Source of the DNA: JAVWGW01 sp036651575
Lineage (GTDB): Bacteria > Actinomycetota > Coriobacteriia > Coriobacteriales > Eggerthellaceae
Length of the DNA: 37,031 bases
Assembly: GCA_036651575.1 (NCBI GenBank)
Contig: JAVVXN010000011.1
Location: 1-37,031, forward strand
Direction: 5' to 3'
The notes beneath the pieces are model-generated. The model had not been told where the DNA came from. It saw only the letters and a program-made list of their open reading frames with translations, and did not search any database. Position numbers and translations under genes: made by a program. Of the stretch, positions 22,141 to 30,035 are shown in pieces. The stretch's first letter is position 1. Every line of letters starts with the position of its first letter.

Positions 22141-25035
22141 ATGTCACTAAAAATGAGCCGTCGTGGCTTTTTGAAAGCAACGGCAGTGGCTTCCGCTTCG
22201 ACGTTATTGCTCGGGTCGAGTGCCGAGGTGGCTATTGCGGAAGAAAAAAAGCAGGAAGCTTCCGCCGATGATGTGCAAAAAATCCCAAGTGCCTGTCGCC
22301 AGTGCTATGGGCGTTGTGCGTTGTTTGGGCACGTCAAGGATGGACGTCTTGTTAAGGTTGAGGGCAACCCCGATCTGTTTTCCGAAGGAACGTTGTGTTC
22401 GCGCGCTTTTGCCATCCCGCAAGAACTCTACAATCCGCTGCGCGTACGCTACCCGCAAAAGCGTGTCGGCGAAAAGGGCTCTGGTCAGTGGAAGCGCATC
22501 ACGTGGGAAGAAGCGTATACCGAGGCGAAAGAACAGTTCACCAAAATCGGTGAAGCATATGGTTGGCACACGATTGCGCACCAGTACGGCACCGGGCGTG
22601 ATATGTTGCAGTTTCAGGCTATCAACAAGTTGTGGCTTGAACTGGGATCTACGGCCACCTTCGGCGTGGGCAATCTGTGCTGGGTTGGTTCGTATTTTTC
22701 AAGCCAGCGCTTGTATGGCGACGAAACGCAGTACACCGGTTGGGATGGCAATAACACCGACTGTATTATGATCTGGTGTCGTCAGGAGCGCAGCCGCGGA
22801 TATTACGATTGGCTGACCGTTAAGCGGGCGCAGGAACGGGGCGCCAAGGTGATCTGTGTTGATCCGCGCTATACGTGTACGGCTTCCAAGGCAGATATTT
22901 GGTTGCCGATTCGCCCTGGTTCCGACATGGCGTTGGTGTTGGCGTTTATTAACGAAATCATCCATTCCGATAAATGCGCTACGGAATTCGCCCGCAACTG
23001 GACGAATGCTCCGTTCTTCATTGACGAGGTGAAAACCGGCTACCAACTGCGTGAATCCATGATAAAAGATGGCGGTAACTCCGAGCTGTATCCCGCGTGG
23101 GATGAAGCGCATGATCAGCTGATCTTCTGGAGTGGCGATTGGCAAAACAAGCAGGAAGTGGGAGGCCCGAAAGCGTTTCAGTGGCTCGACGAATCGGGAA
23201 ACATTGTGGCCGATGCTAAGCCAGCGCTTTCCGGATCGCATGATATCAATGGTGTCGCGTATCGCACGTCGTGGGATATTTTAGTCGAGCACGTGACGCC
23301 GTGGACGACAAAGCGTGCGGCAGAATTTTGCGACTTGGACGAAAATACGATCAAGGAAGCCATCGGCGCATATATCGCTGCAAGTCCAAAAGCGTGCTTC
23401 ATGCGTGGTCAGAAGGTGGAATTTTCCATCAACACGTCGGGTATTTCACAGGCATTTACCATCATGATGGCATTGGCGGGCAACTTCGATACGAAGGGCG
23501 GCCAAAATATCGGGCGCGAACCTGCCACGGGTTATGATTCGTTCATGTTTGACGTTGTGCCCAACCAGAAGGGTCGTATGGGTAAACGCCGCATGGAAAC
23601 GGCGCGCAACATCAAGAAGCTTTCCGTATGTCAAAACACCGGTTACCAGCAAATTCTTGTAGCTGATGACGCTACGGGCGAGTTGCGTGAAACGAAACAG
23701 AATTCTGGTGGTCAGGTAATCTATGGTCAGCAGGGAGGCTTCGGTGCGGCAACAACGAAGGCGATGTCGAAGGGCGATCCCTTCCAGATTCACGGGTATT
23801 GGCAGCAAACGTCCGAACCGATTTTATCTATCGAGGGCAGTTACGAAATCGTCGAAGGATTTAAAAACCTCGATTTCTTCGTGAACGTCGATATGTACAT
23901 GACTCCCTCGGGGGAATTGGCCGATATTATTTTGCCGGCCGCACATCCCAATGAGGTCGATCGCGTCGAGTGGGCACACTCGGGTCACGGATATCCTACG
24001 AGTCATACCTATCTCATTCGTCAACCGTTTCATGCGCCCCTAGGTGAATGCAAAGACGACATGGACATCTGTTTTGAGTTTGCCGAATATATGGATGTCG
24101 ATATGTATTGGAAGGACAAATACGAGTTCTTTGACTTCATGCTGACCGGTCCTCCTACGCTACCGGCTCCGTTAAAATCAAACTTTGAGGATTTCCGCAA
24201 GCGTATTTCTATTACGGGCGTCCAGATGACCGACATCAAAAAAGCTCCCAAATACGAAAGCGGCATGATGCGCAAGACAAGCGATTTCCGCCCGGGCTTT
24301 AACACCATGTTCCGCGGCAACAAGATGGGTGCCGTCTATCGCTTCCCCGGTGCGAAAACACCTGATGGTAAGGTGATTCCGCCCCATCCGCAATCCGACA
24401 ATGGCAAGATGGAGCTGTGGTCGGAAGATCTGTTGCTCTACGGCAACGGTGCGTTGCCGATGTATATCGAGCCGCCGATCACAAAGATTTCGCGTCCCGA
24501 TTTGCTGGCGGAATATCCCTACACGCTGATTACCGGCGGCAGATCGCATGCGTTTTTCCACACGGAATACCGCAACAGTCCGTGGATGCGTGAAGTGCAT
24601 ATGTTCCCCACGGTGGATATCAATCCTGAAACGGCTGCTGAGGCTGGTATTAAGCAGGATGATTGGGTGTATATCGAAACGTATGTCGACCGCATCAGGC
24701 AACGTGCCAATTTAACCGAAGCCATCAAGCCGGGTATGATTCACGTTGAGCACGACTGGTGGTTCCCCGAACGTGAAGCGACCGATGATTTGCATGGCGC
24801 TTTCGAGTCGAACTGCAACGTGCTCTTTGAGAATAATGGACCCTATGACCCGGCGGTAGGTACCGATAATTTTGGGGGCCTGTGCAAAGTGTATGTGGCC
24901 AAAGAGGGCGCACCAAAAAATATCTGCATGAACGAAGAAGACCTGAAAATCTTTTTGCCACTTTCCGCTTCCGATATCGCAGCTGATGAACAGCCTGACG
25001 GTGTGGCCAAGATGAAGAAGGGAGGTGTGGCGTAA
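22141..25035 (+). CDS. Tat-exported MopB-family molybdo/tungsto-enzyme catalytic subunit, substrate unknown
   Basis: 964 aa. A Tat signal (SRRGFLKATAVASASTLLLG) is followed by a [4Fe-4S] site (ACRQCYGRC, fourth Cys in GTLCSRA). The cofactor domains include VICVDPRYTCTASKADIWLP, and the C-terminal MGD domain starts near LITGGRSHAFFHTEYRNSPW. Cys180 in VGNLCWVGSY sits where the metal ligand is expected, pointing to a Cys-ligated site rather than the Ser type of DmsA. It is much longer than DmsA and different in sequence. Ferredoxin, anchor and TorD genes follow. Within the superfamily it could be a polysulfide/thiosulfate-type reductase, or relate to the catechol dehydroxylases and hydroxylated-aromatic enzymes known in Eggerthellaceae; I cannot decide. 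Start at 22141 with GAAGGAGGAGAG upstream; an in-frame extension to 22066 has no ribosome site. Confidence 0.88.
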   Translation: MSLKMSRRGFLKATAVASASTLLLGSSAEVAIAEEKKQEASADDVQKIPSACRQCYGRCALFGHVKDGRLVKVEGNPDLFSEGTLCSRAFAIPQELYNPLRVRYPQKRVGEKGSGQWKRITWEEAYTEAKEQFTKIGEAYGWHTIAHQYGTGRDMLQFQAINKLWLELGSTATFGVGNLCWVGSYFSSQRLYGDETQYTGWDGNNTDCIMIWCRQERSRGYYDWLTVKRAQERGAKVICVDPRYTCTASKADIWLPIRPGSDMALVLAFINEIIHSDKCATEFARNWTNAPFFIDEVKTGYQLRESMIKDGGNSELYPAWDEAHDQLIFWSGDWQNKQEVGGPKAFQWLDESGNIVADAKPALSGSHDINGVAYRTSWDILVEHVTPWTTKRAAEFCDLDENTIKEAIGAYIAASPKACFMRGQKVEFSINTSGISQAFTIMMALAGNFDTKGGQNIGREPATGYDSFMFDVVPNQKGRMGKRRMETARNIKKLSVCQNTGYQQILVADDATGELRETKQNSGGQVIYGQQGGFGAATTKAMSKGDPFQIHGYWQQTSEPILSIEGSYEIVEGFKNLDFFVNVDMYMTPSGELADIILPAAHPNEVDRVEWAHSGHGYPTSHTYLIRQPFHAPLGECKDDMDICFEFAEYMDVDMYWKDKYEFFDFMLTGPPTLPAPLKSNFEDFRKRISITGVQMTDIKKAPKYESGMMRKTSDFRPGFNTMFRGNKMGAVYRFPGAKTPDGKVIPPHPQSDNGKMELWSEDLLLYGNGALPMYIEPPITKISRPDLLAEYPYTLITGGRSHAFFHTEYRNSPWMREVHMFPTVDINPETAAEAGIKQDDWVYIETYVDRIRQRANLTEAIKPGMIHVEHDWWFPEREATDDLHGAFESNCNVLFENNGPYDPAVGTDNFGGLCKVYVAKEGAPKNICMNEEDLKIFLPLSASDIAADEQPDGVAKMKKGGVA

Positions 25036-25607
25036 TGACGCGCAATATCATCTCAATCGACTTAGATAGTTGCATCGGGTGCCACTCCTGCATGGTTGTG
25101 TGTAAGCAGGAAAACGGGGTGGGGTTGGGTACGTATTATAACAAGGTGCTCACCATCGGACCTTCCGGTACGTATCCTGATTTGGAGATGTACTACCTCC
25201 CTGTCGCTTGCCAACATTGCGACAATCCCCCGTGCGTTTCGGTGTGCCCGACGGGCGCATCTTACCAGCGCGAGGACGGCGTGGTGTTAGTCGATCACAG
25301 CAAATGTATCGGCTGCCAATACTGCGTTATGGCATGTCCTTATGGTGTGCGCACTTATGACACCAGCCGCGACAAGGGCGTCATCGAAAAGTGCACCATG
25401 TGTGCGCACTTGATCGACAAGGGCGAGCTTCCGGCGTGCGTCAAGCACTGCCCCGGTCAAGCGCGCAAGTTTGGCGATTTGGACGATCCCGAATCCGACG
25501 TATCGAAGCTGCGCAAAAACAAGACGATGCACAAGTTGACCGATGTGGGTAACCATCCCGGTGTCGAATACGGCTTGGATAAATTTACCTGGAAGGGGGA
25601 TGAATAA
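25035..25607 (+). CDS. Four-cluster ferredoxin electron-transfer subunit of the second molybdoenzyme
   Basis: 190 aa. Four Cys groups, CIGCHSCMVVC, CQHCDNPPCVSVC, CIGCQYCVMAC and CTMC...CVKHC, supply sixteen ligands for four [4Fe-4S] clusters. It belongs to the DmsB/PsrB/NrfC family and links the membrane anchor to the catalytic subunit. The ATG shares one base with the TAA of the MopB gene and has GGGAGGTG upstream, so the two are translationally coupled. It has no signal of its own and is expected to be exported with the Tat-borne catalytic subunit. Compared with the DmsB at 11134 it is shorter and lacks the proline-rich tail. Confidence 0.92.
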   Translation: MTRNIISIDLDSCIGCHSCMVVCKQENGVGLGTYYNKVLTIGPSGTYPDLEMYYLPVACQHCDNPPCVSVCPTGASYQREDGVVLVDHSKCIGCQYCVMACPYGVRTYDTSRDKGVIEKCTMCAHLIDKGELPACVKHCPGQARKFGDLDDPESDVSKLRKNKTMHKLTDVGNHPGVEYGLDKFTWKGDE

Positions 25608-25609
25608 TC

Positions 25610-26488
25610 ATGACAGTTCAATGGCCCCTCCTTATCTTCAGTGTTTTATTGGGAATCACTTCGGGCATCTTTGTGTTTCTCGGTGTCGGTGAAGTGAAGG
25701 GTAAGTTCAAAAATGTTCGCTTCATAGCTGCGCTTATCGGCCTTATCTGTTTGGTCGTGGGCGGATGCGTTTCGGTGCTGCACATGGGGCATCCCGAACG
25801 TGCGGCTCATCTGCTGGGCAACCTTGGATCGGGACTTTCCAAGGAGCTGTTCATAACCGCGGCCATGGGCATCGTTGCTTTTGTCTATCTGATTTTGGCG
25901 AAGAAGGATTATCCGCAAGCCTCCAAGATTACCGGTATTATCGCCGCGGTTTTGGGGTTGGTGCTAGCTCCCATCACCGGTGCGAGCTACCTGATTGCGG
26001 CGCGACCCGCTTGGGATAGTGTCACGTTGCCATTGCTGTATTTGTGTACGGGGCTGGCAATGGGCTTTTTGCTGGTGTGCGCCCTGGTGCTTATGCGTAA
26101 TCGTGCTGAAGAGGAAGGCGGTTTTGCTCTGAAGCTTGCCCTGTTCGGTGTAATCGTGATGGCGATAAGCGTGCTGGCCTATCTGATTTGGGTAGCCATC
26201 GCCCCCCACCAGGCGCCGTCGCGTTCGATCATGCGCTTGGTTTCGGGGGATATGGCGTTGGCCTTCTGGCTGGGTGTCATCCTGATCGGTCTGGTCGCGC
26301 CCCTCGCGCTGACCGCTCTGGCATGCGTGAAGGCTACGCGAGGTGAAGGCACTACCGGTTTGGCTGATCCCAAGAAGCTTGCCTCCTATATCTTTGCCGC
26401 GTTCGCGTGTGCTGTTGTGGGCTCGGTTGTGTTGCGTGTGCTGTTCTATGGTTTGGGCACGTGCGTGCAGCAGTTGATTTACCGATAG
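25610..26488 (+). CDS. DmsC-type membrane anchor of the second molybdoenzyme
   Basis: 292 aa with eight predicted membrane helices. The segment VLHMGHPERAAHLL followed by SGLSKE keeps the DmsC quinol pair: His58 and Glu79, 21 residues apart. The overall sequence is far from the three DmsC copies at 7407, 11758 and 13478, so it evolved with its own enzyme. It starts 2 bp after the ferredoxin stop with AAGGGGGA in front, and it closes the structural operon: a strong hairpin with a T-run follows 42 bp after the stop. It should oxidise menaquinol and feed the exported ferredoxin and catalytic subunits, or run in reverse if the enzyme is an oxidase. Confidence 0.88.
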   Translation: MTVQWPLLIFSVLLGITSGIFVFLGVGEVKGKFKNVRFIAALIGLICLVVGGCVSVLHMGHPERAAHLLGNLGSGLSKELFITAAMGIVAFVYLILAKKDYPQASKITGIIAAVLGLVLAPITGASYLIAARPAWDSVTLPLLYLCTGLAMGFLLVCALVLMRNRAEEEGGFALKLALFGVIVMAISVLAYLIWVAIAPHQAPSRSIMRLVSGDMALAFWLGVILIGLVAPLALTALACVKATRGEGTTGLADPKKLASYIFAAFACAVVGSVVLRVLFYGLGTCVQQLIYR

Positions 26489-26530
26489 ATTAACCTGACG
26501 GCACCCTGTGTCTGATGGCAGCGTTGTTGC

Positions 26531-26564
26531 AGTGGCGGCGCACCCCTCCGCGCCGCCACTTTTA
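26531..26564 (+). terminator. Terminator between anchor and TorD chaperone genes
   Basis: AGTGGCGGCGC and GCGCCGCCACT are exact inverted copies of 11 bp with an 8-nt loop, followed by TTTTATCC. It lies between the membrane anchor and the chaperone, like the hairpin at 12741-12770 in the dms operon. The short T-run suggests partial read-through, because no separate promoter for the chaperone is evident. Confidence 0.8.
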
Positions 26565-26591
26565 TCCCTGGTTTTACCTAAAGGAGCTATC

Positions 26592-27284
26592 ATGACCGAA
26601 GAAAAAATGCCCGCCGCTCTGGTGGAAGATTTGGTTGAATTTTGCACCAATCGCGCTCACGTCTATGCTTTTCTTTCGCGTTGCTACGAGACGGAAATGG
26701 ATGCCGACTATGCAAAACAGATCGTTGAGCATTTCTCCTTCGCGTCGGACAATGCGCTGCTAACCGAAAATCTTGCTGCAATGAAGAAGGCCTTGGTCGC
26801 CTTTGATGAGGCAAAACTTGAACAGCTGGCCGTTGTGTTTAACCGCGTATTTTTCGGGATGGGCCCGCGCACCGCGCAAAAGGCCTTCCCTTACGAATCG
26901 GTCTACACCAGTCAGAGTGGATCGCTTATGCAGGATGCCTACAATGAAATTGTTACGGTATATCGCAGCGCCCTGGTAAGCAAAAACCCCGATTTCCCCG
27001 AACCCGAAGATCATCTGGCTATTGAACTTGCTTTCATGAAAAGTCTGTGTGAACGCTGCGGGGATGTCTTGCGAAAGGGGTATGAAGCGCCCGTCGTGAT
27101 GTTGCTGGAAGAACAGCGTGCTTTCCTGAGCACCCATTTACTCAATTGGGTTACCCCGTTTTGCGCCGACATGCAAGGCTCTGCCGAAGAGGGTTTCTAC
27201 TACCACCTTGCTGCCTTTACGGAAGAATTTTTGCGTCTCGATGAGCAAGCGCTTGCGGAGGTTTGTGGAGGGGAAGGGCAATAA
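26592..27284 (+). CDS. TorD-family chaperone for the second molybdoenzyme
   Basis: 230 aa, helical and cytosolic. It shows the TorD-family layout: an N-terminal half with CTNRAHVYAFLSRCYETEMD, a central VVFNRVFFGMGPRTAQKAFPYESVYTS segment (the conserved Pro-x-x-S-x-Y region) and a C-terminal EDHLAIELAFMKSLCER block followed by FLSTHLLNWVTPFCADM. It probably escorts the 964-aa catalytic subunit during cofactor insertion and Tat export. I chose the ATG at 26592, which has AAAGGAG upstream; the longer frame to 26508 runs through the terminator hairpin. It is only distantly similar to the chaperone at 12809, consistent with one dedicated chaperone per enzyme. A 192-bp repeat-bearing gap separates it from napG. 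Confidence 0.86.
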   Translation: MTEEKMPAALVEDLVEFCTNRAHVYAFLSRCYETEMDADYAKQIVEHFSFASDNALLTENLAAMKKALVAFDEAKLEQLAVVFNRVFFGMGPRTAQKAFPYESVYTSQSGSLMQDAYNEIVTVYRSALVSKNPDFPEPEDHLAIELAFMKSLCERCGDVLRKGYEAPVVMLLEEQRAFLSTHLLNWVTPFCADMQGSAEEGFYYHLAAFTEEFLRLDEQALAEVCGGEGQ

Positions 27285-27343
27285 ACTCCTTCCCATTATG
27301 CGTCGGCGTTTAGTCGCGCTATCGCATGTTGTTTCGCCTGGCA

Positions 27344-27408
27344 GCGCGTTGTGCCCGTCGGCCGCACGTCGCATTACCGCGCGTTAGGCCTGCTGGCCGC
27401 ACGTCGCA
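27344..27408. repeat. Two 30-bp imperfect tandem repeats
   Basis: Units at 27344-27373 and 27379-27408 both read GCGCGTT, nine variable bases, then GGCCGCACGTCGCA, with a 35-bp period. They lie in the 192-bp space between torD and napG, which has no other gene. Their role is unknown; binding sites for a regulator or a small mobile repeat are possible. Confidence 0.65.
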
Positions 27409-27419
27409 CCATCACGCTA

Positions 27420-27446
27420 TGTCATCCTGAGCGTAGTCGAAGGATC
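27420..27446. repeat. REP-like element (CATCCTGAGCG...GAAGGATC)
   Basis: The stretch beginning GTCATCCTGAGCG and ending TCGAAGGATC is a form of an extragenic palindrome that I recall from many unrelated bacterial genomes. ATCCT and AGGAT pair at its ends. It stands just after the tandem repeats and 30 bp before the napG start. Confidence 0.55.
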
Positions 27447-27476
27447 GGGTTTTAACTAAAAGGTAAGGGGGCCTAC

Positions 27477-28145
27477 ATGCCCAAAGGCAAAATTACACGG
27501 CGAGACTTCCTGGCGGCGGGATGCGTGAGCGCTGTCCTGGTGGGAGTCGGTGGCTTCGGTATGGTGTCCTCTCAGGTGGCTGTCCCCTACGTGAGGCCTC
27601 CCGGTGCCCACAGTGATGCCGATTTAGTCGCGCGCTGCAACCGCTGTCAACGCTGTTTGCAGGTGTGCCCCTACAATATTATTACGCCGGTTCCCCTCGT
27701 GGAAAGCCTGATTGCCTACGGCACTCCCGTGCTTGCTTTTGAACGGGGTTACTGCGATTTCTGCATGTTGTGTATCGATGCGTGCCCCACCGGTGCCCTG
27801 CGCTACGGAACGCCTACCGAATCCAATATTGGCGTGGCAAAGGTGGTCAAGGATGCGTGTGTGGCGTGGGATTGGTCGGGGTGTACGGTGTGCAAGGATG
27901 CATGCCCTGTTGAAGGAGCTATTGTACTCGACGATCACGATCGCCCGGTGGTACGGGAGGATCTCTGCGATGGCTGTGGCTTGTGCGAGCAGGTATGTCC
28001 TTCGGCATCGCTGCGCGCCTATAACGCCACCGCCGAGCGTAAGGGCATCATGGTGGTTTCGAGGGCAAGTGTTGTGGCGGCAACGCCGGGCGCGGTATCG
28101 AGCGCCGACATCCGTGAGGGCCGCCTGATCAGGAAGGAGGTCTGA
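27477..28145 (+). CDS. napG: NapG/MauM-type ferredoxin with Tat signal
   Basis: 222 aa. The N-terminus TRRDFLAAGCVSAVLVGVGGFG is a Tat signal, so the protein is exported or membrane-anchored outside. Four Cys groups follow: CNRCQRCLQVCP, CDFCMLCIDACP, CTVC...CP, and CDGCGLCEQVCP, as in NapG, which carries four [4Fe-4S] clusters. In Nap systems NapG with the membrane protein NapH moves electrons from quinol to a periplasmic enzyme. No NapA, NapB or NapC is present here, so it may serve the 964-aa enzyme upstream or another oxidoreductase. The ATG has AAGGTAAGGGGG upstream. It is followed after 1 bp by the NapH-like gene, with AAGGAGG inside the napG end. Confidence 0.82.
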   Translation: MPKGKITRRDFLAAGCVSAVLVGVGGFGMVSSQVAVPYVRPPGAHSDADLVARCNRCQRCLQVCPYNIITPVPLVESLIAYGTPVLAFERGYCDFCMLCIDACPTGALRYGTPTESNIGVAKVVKDACVAWDWSGCTVCKDACPVEGAIVLDDHDRPVVREDLCDGCGLCEQVCPSASLRAYNATAERKGIMVVSRASVVAATPGAVSSADIREGRLIRKEV

Positions 28146-28146
28146 C

Positions 28147-29103
28147 GTGAGGCATAAGATGAGAGCGCTGCGCATCGTTGTTGGCCTTGTGGTGATAGCG
28201 GCGGCTTTAATTGCCGTGCATTTCGATACGGCGGTGGGTACGCTGTGCGTGCTGTGCCCCGTCGGGTTTGCGCAGCTTGCGCTGGCCGCCCGGTCCATTC
28301 CCTGGCACCTTCTGCCGGGTGTTGTGCTGGTGCTGCTTGTGGTGTTTTGTCTCGGCCGGGTATTTTGCGCATGGCTGTGTCCCTCTTCGCTTCTGAAAAA
28401 CATTTTCGGCGGGCACACTCCGCGTGGTCTCATAGGGCGCTCGGGCGCGTTGCCGGTCAGAGCGGAAAGCGCCCGGCAGGTGTCGAGCGCTTGTGCGTCG
28501 TCAGCACAGGAAACGCCTGGAGTAAATGATGCGCAGCCGCACACGGTACCCTCTTCCTCCGTCGCAAAATCTTGTGCTGCATGCTCCGCCGAGGGCACGA
28601 ACATAAAAACGCAGCTAATCGTGTTGGGTGTATTGTTGATGGTCTCCTTCATTGTGCGCTTTCCCGTGTTTTGCCTGTTTTGCCCCATCGGTCTGGTGTT
28701 CGGCACGCTGTGGGCGCTCAATCGCGTGTTTGTATTGCTACAGCCGGGCTGGGAACTGATCGTGTTTCCGCTCATGTTGATAGCGGAACTGTTCCTGTTT
28801 AAACGCTGGTGCGCCGCCATCTGTCCCTTGGGTGCCCTCTTTTCGCTCGTGATGCATCTGCGTAGCAAGTTCGGCTTTGGTGTGACGCCGCGTGCGAACT
28901 GCGCCACGTGCGTCACCGATGAGGGCTGCAAAACCTGCGCAACCATCTGCGCTGAAGACATCGACGTGGCCGCTGCTAGCAGTCTCAAAGATTTTGAGGA
29001 TTGCACTCTTTGTTTGGACTGCGTAAAAACCTGCCCCACTCAATCGATTCACGTCGTGCTTCCCGCTCAAAACACGCCCCAAGAAACGCCTTCACCAAAA
29101 TAG
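28147..29103 (+). CDS. napH: NapH/CcoG-type membrane iron-sulfur protein
   Basis: 318 aa with four to five predicted membrane helices. NapH hallmarks are the CxxCP-like groups LCVLCPVGF, FCAWLCPSS, FCLFCPIGL and CAAICPLGA on membrane-edge loops, and a C-terminal ferredoxin part (CATCVTDEGCKTCATIC and CTLCLDCVKTCP). NapH is thought to oxidise quinol and reduce NapG. A polar insert of about 65 residues around 97-160 (GLIGRSGALPV through KSCAACSAEG), with extra Cys, separates the second and third CxxCP groups and is not typical. The GTG start has GGAAGGAGG upstream, overlapping the napG end. The operon appears to end here. Its partner enzyme is not fixed by the sequence. Confidence 0.82.
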   Translation: MRHKMRALRIVVGLVVIAAALIAVHFDTAVGTLCVLCPVGFAQLALAARSIPWHLLPGVVLVLLVVFCLGRVFCAWLCPSSLLKNIFGGHTPRGLIGRSGALPVRAESARQVSSACASSAQETPGVNDAQPHTVPSSSVAKSCAACSAEGTNIKTQLIVLGVLLMVSFIVRFPVFCLFCPIGLVFGTLWALNRVFVLLQPGWELIVFPLMLIAELFLFKRWCAAICPLGALFSLVMHLRSKFGFGVTPRANCATCVTDEGCKTCATICAEDIDVAAASSLKDFEDCTLCLDCVKTCPTQSIHVVLPAQNTPQETPSPK

Positions 29104-29139
29104 GTTCGAAGAAAAAACGATTTTCAGGCAAAAATAACC

Positions 29140-29171
29140 CATGCGCCTACCGTCTTTACGGTGGGCGCATG
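29140..29171. repeat. 13-bp stem-loop between napH and the amidohydrolase gene
   Basis: CATGCGCCTACCG and CGGTGGGCGCATG pair with one wobble around TCTTTA. On the plus strand no T-run follows, so if it ends napH transcription it does so weakly. On the minus strand TTATTTTT follows, which would fit a minus-strand terminator, but no minus-strand gene lies upstream of it nearby. Confidence 0.5.
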
Positions 29172-29243
29172 AGTATGGGAGAGTAAAATAAGTGAAAAGG
29201 TTACGACGATTTGTGCGTTCATTTCATGCGAAGGAAGCGACCC

Positions 29244-30035
29244 ATGCCCGTTATTGATATCCATGCTCATATTTATCCGGAAAAAATTGCCTCCAAAGCA
29301 GTGGACAGCGTCGGTAATTTTTATGATATCGAAATGTTTGGCGAAGGTTCTGCCCGTGCGCTTCTGGAGGCAACGAAGGCGTCACCCATCACTCATTTTG
29401 TCGTTCACTCCGTAGCTATGAAGCCTCAGGTAGTGGAAAGTATCAACGACTTTATTGCCGAAGAGTGCCGTATTCACCCTGAATTTATCGGTTTTGCGGC
29501 CATGCATCAAGATTATCCTGATCCCGAAGCGGAAATAGAGCGCGCCATCGGTTTGGGGCTGCGGGGGATTAAGCTGCATCCCGATACGCAGGAAGTCAAT
29601 ATGGATGATCCGCGTCTGATGCGCATATACGAAATCATCGAGGGTCGCTTGCCGCTGATCGTGCATACCGGGGATTATCGTTACGATTATTCACACCCCC
29701 GTCGTTTGCAAAACGTTCTGCAGACATTTCCCCGTCTTGTGGTCGATGCCGCGCATTTCGGTGGGTGGTCGGTGCAGGACATGGCGGTAACCTACCTCGA
29801 AAACGAAAACTGTTTTCTCGATATGTCATCTTCGATGGATTTTATCGGCGACAAGCACACCAAAGATCTGGTAAACATATATGGCGCCGATCGCGTGCTG
29901 TTCGGAGCTGATTTTCCCATGTGGAATCCCACGACGGAATTGGAGCGTTTTTGTAATCTGGGCTTTTCTGAAGCTGACCTGGAAAAGATGCTGTGGCACA
30001 ACGCCGAGCGTTTTTTAGGGATGAAGATTGTGTAG
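29244..30035 (+). CDS. Amidohydrolase-family (PF04909-type) metal-dependent hydrolase or decarboxylase
   Basis: 263 aa predicted TIM barrel, probably a zinc enzyme in the cytosol. It starts with the metal motif DIHAHIYPEK, and has GLRGIKLHPDTQEV in the middle, IVHTGD on a later strand (a further metal His), VVDAAHFGG, and VLFGADFPMW with the C-terminal Asp. This is the order expected in the amidohydrolase-2 family, which includes ACMSD-like decarboxylases and various hydrolases. The substrate is not predictable. The ATG at 29244 has GAAGGAAG upstream; the frame extends to 29211 without a better site. Its 3' end overlaps the convergent PAP2 gene by 21 bp. Confidence 0.82.
   Translation: MPVIDIHAHIYPEKIASKAVDSVGNFYDIEMFGEGSARALLEATKASPITHFVVHSVAMKPQVVESINDFIAEECRIHPEFIGFAAMHQDYPDPEAEIERAIGLGLRGIKLHPDTQEVNMDDPRLMRIYEIIEGRLPLIVHTGDYRYDYSHPRRLQNVLQTFPRLVVDAAHFGGWSVQDMAVTYLENENCFLDMSSSMDFIGDKHTKDLVNIYGADRVLFGADFPMWNPTTELERFCNLGFSEADLEKMLWHNAERFLGMKIV

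Noticed and set aside
27344..27446. CRISPR array
   Set aside because: Only two imperfect units with nine variable internal bases and a 5-bp gap, no spacer-length intervals and no cas genes.
27624..29039. Long minus-strand open frame (471 codons) opposite napG and napH
   Set aside because: The plus strand encodes proteins with well-placed Cys motifs and ribosome sites. The minus frame is low complexity and matches nothing I recognise.
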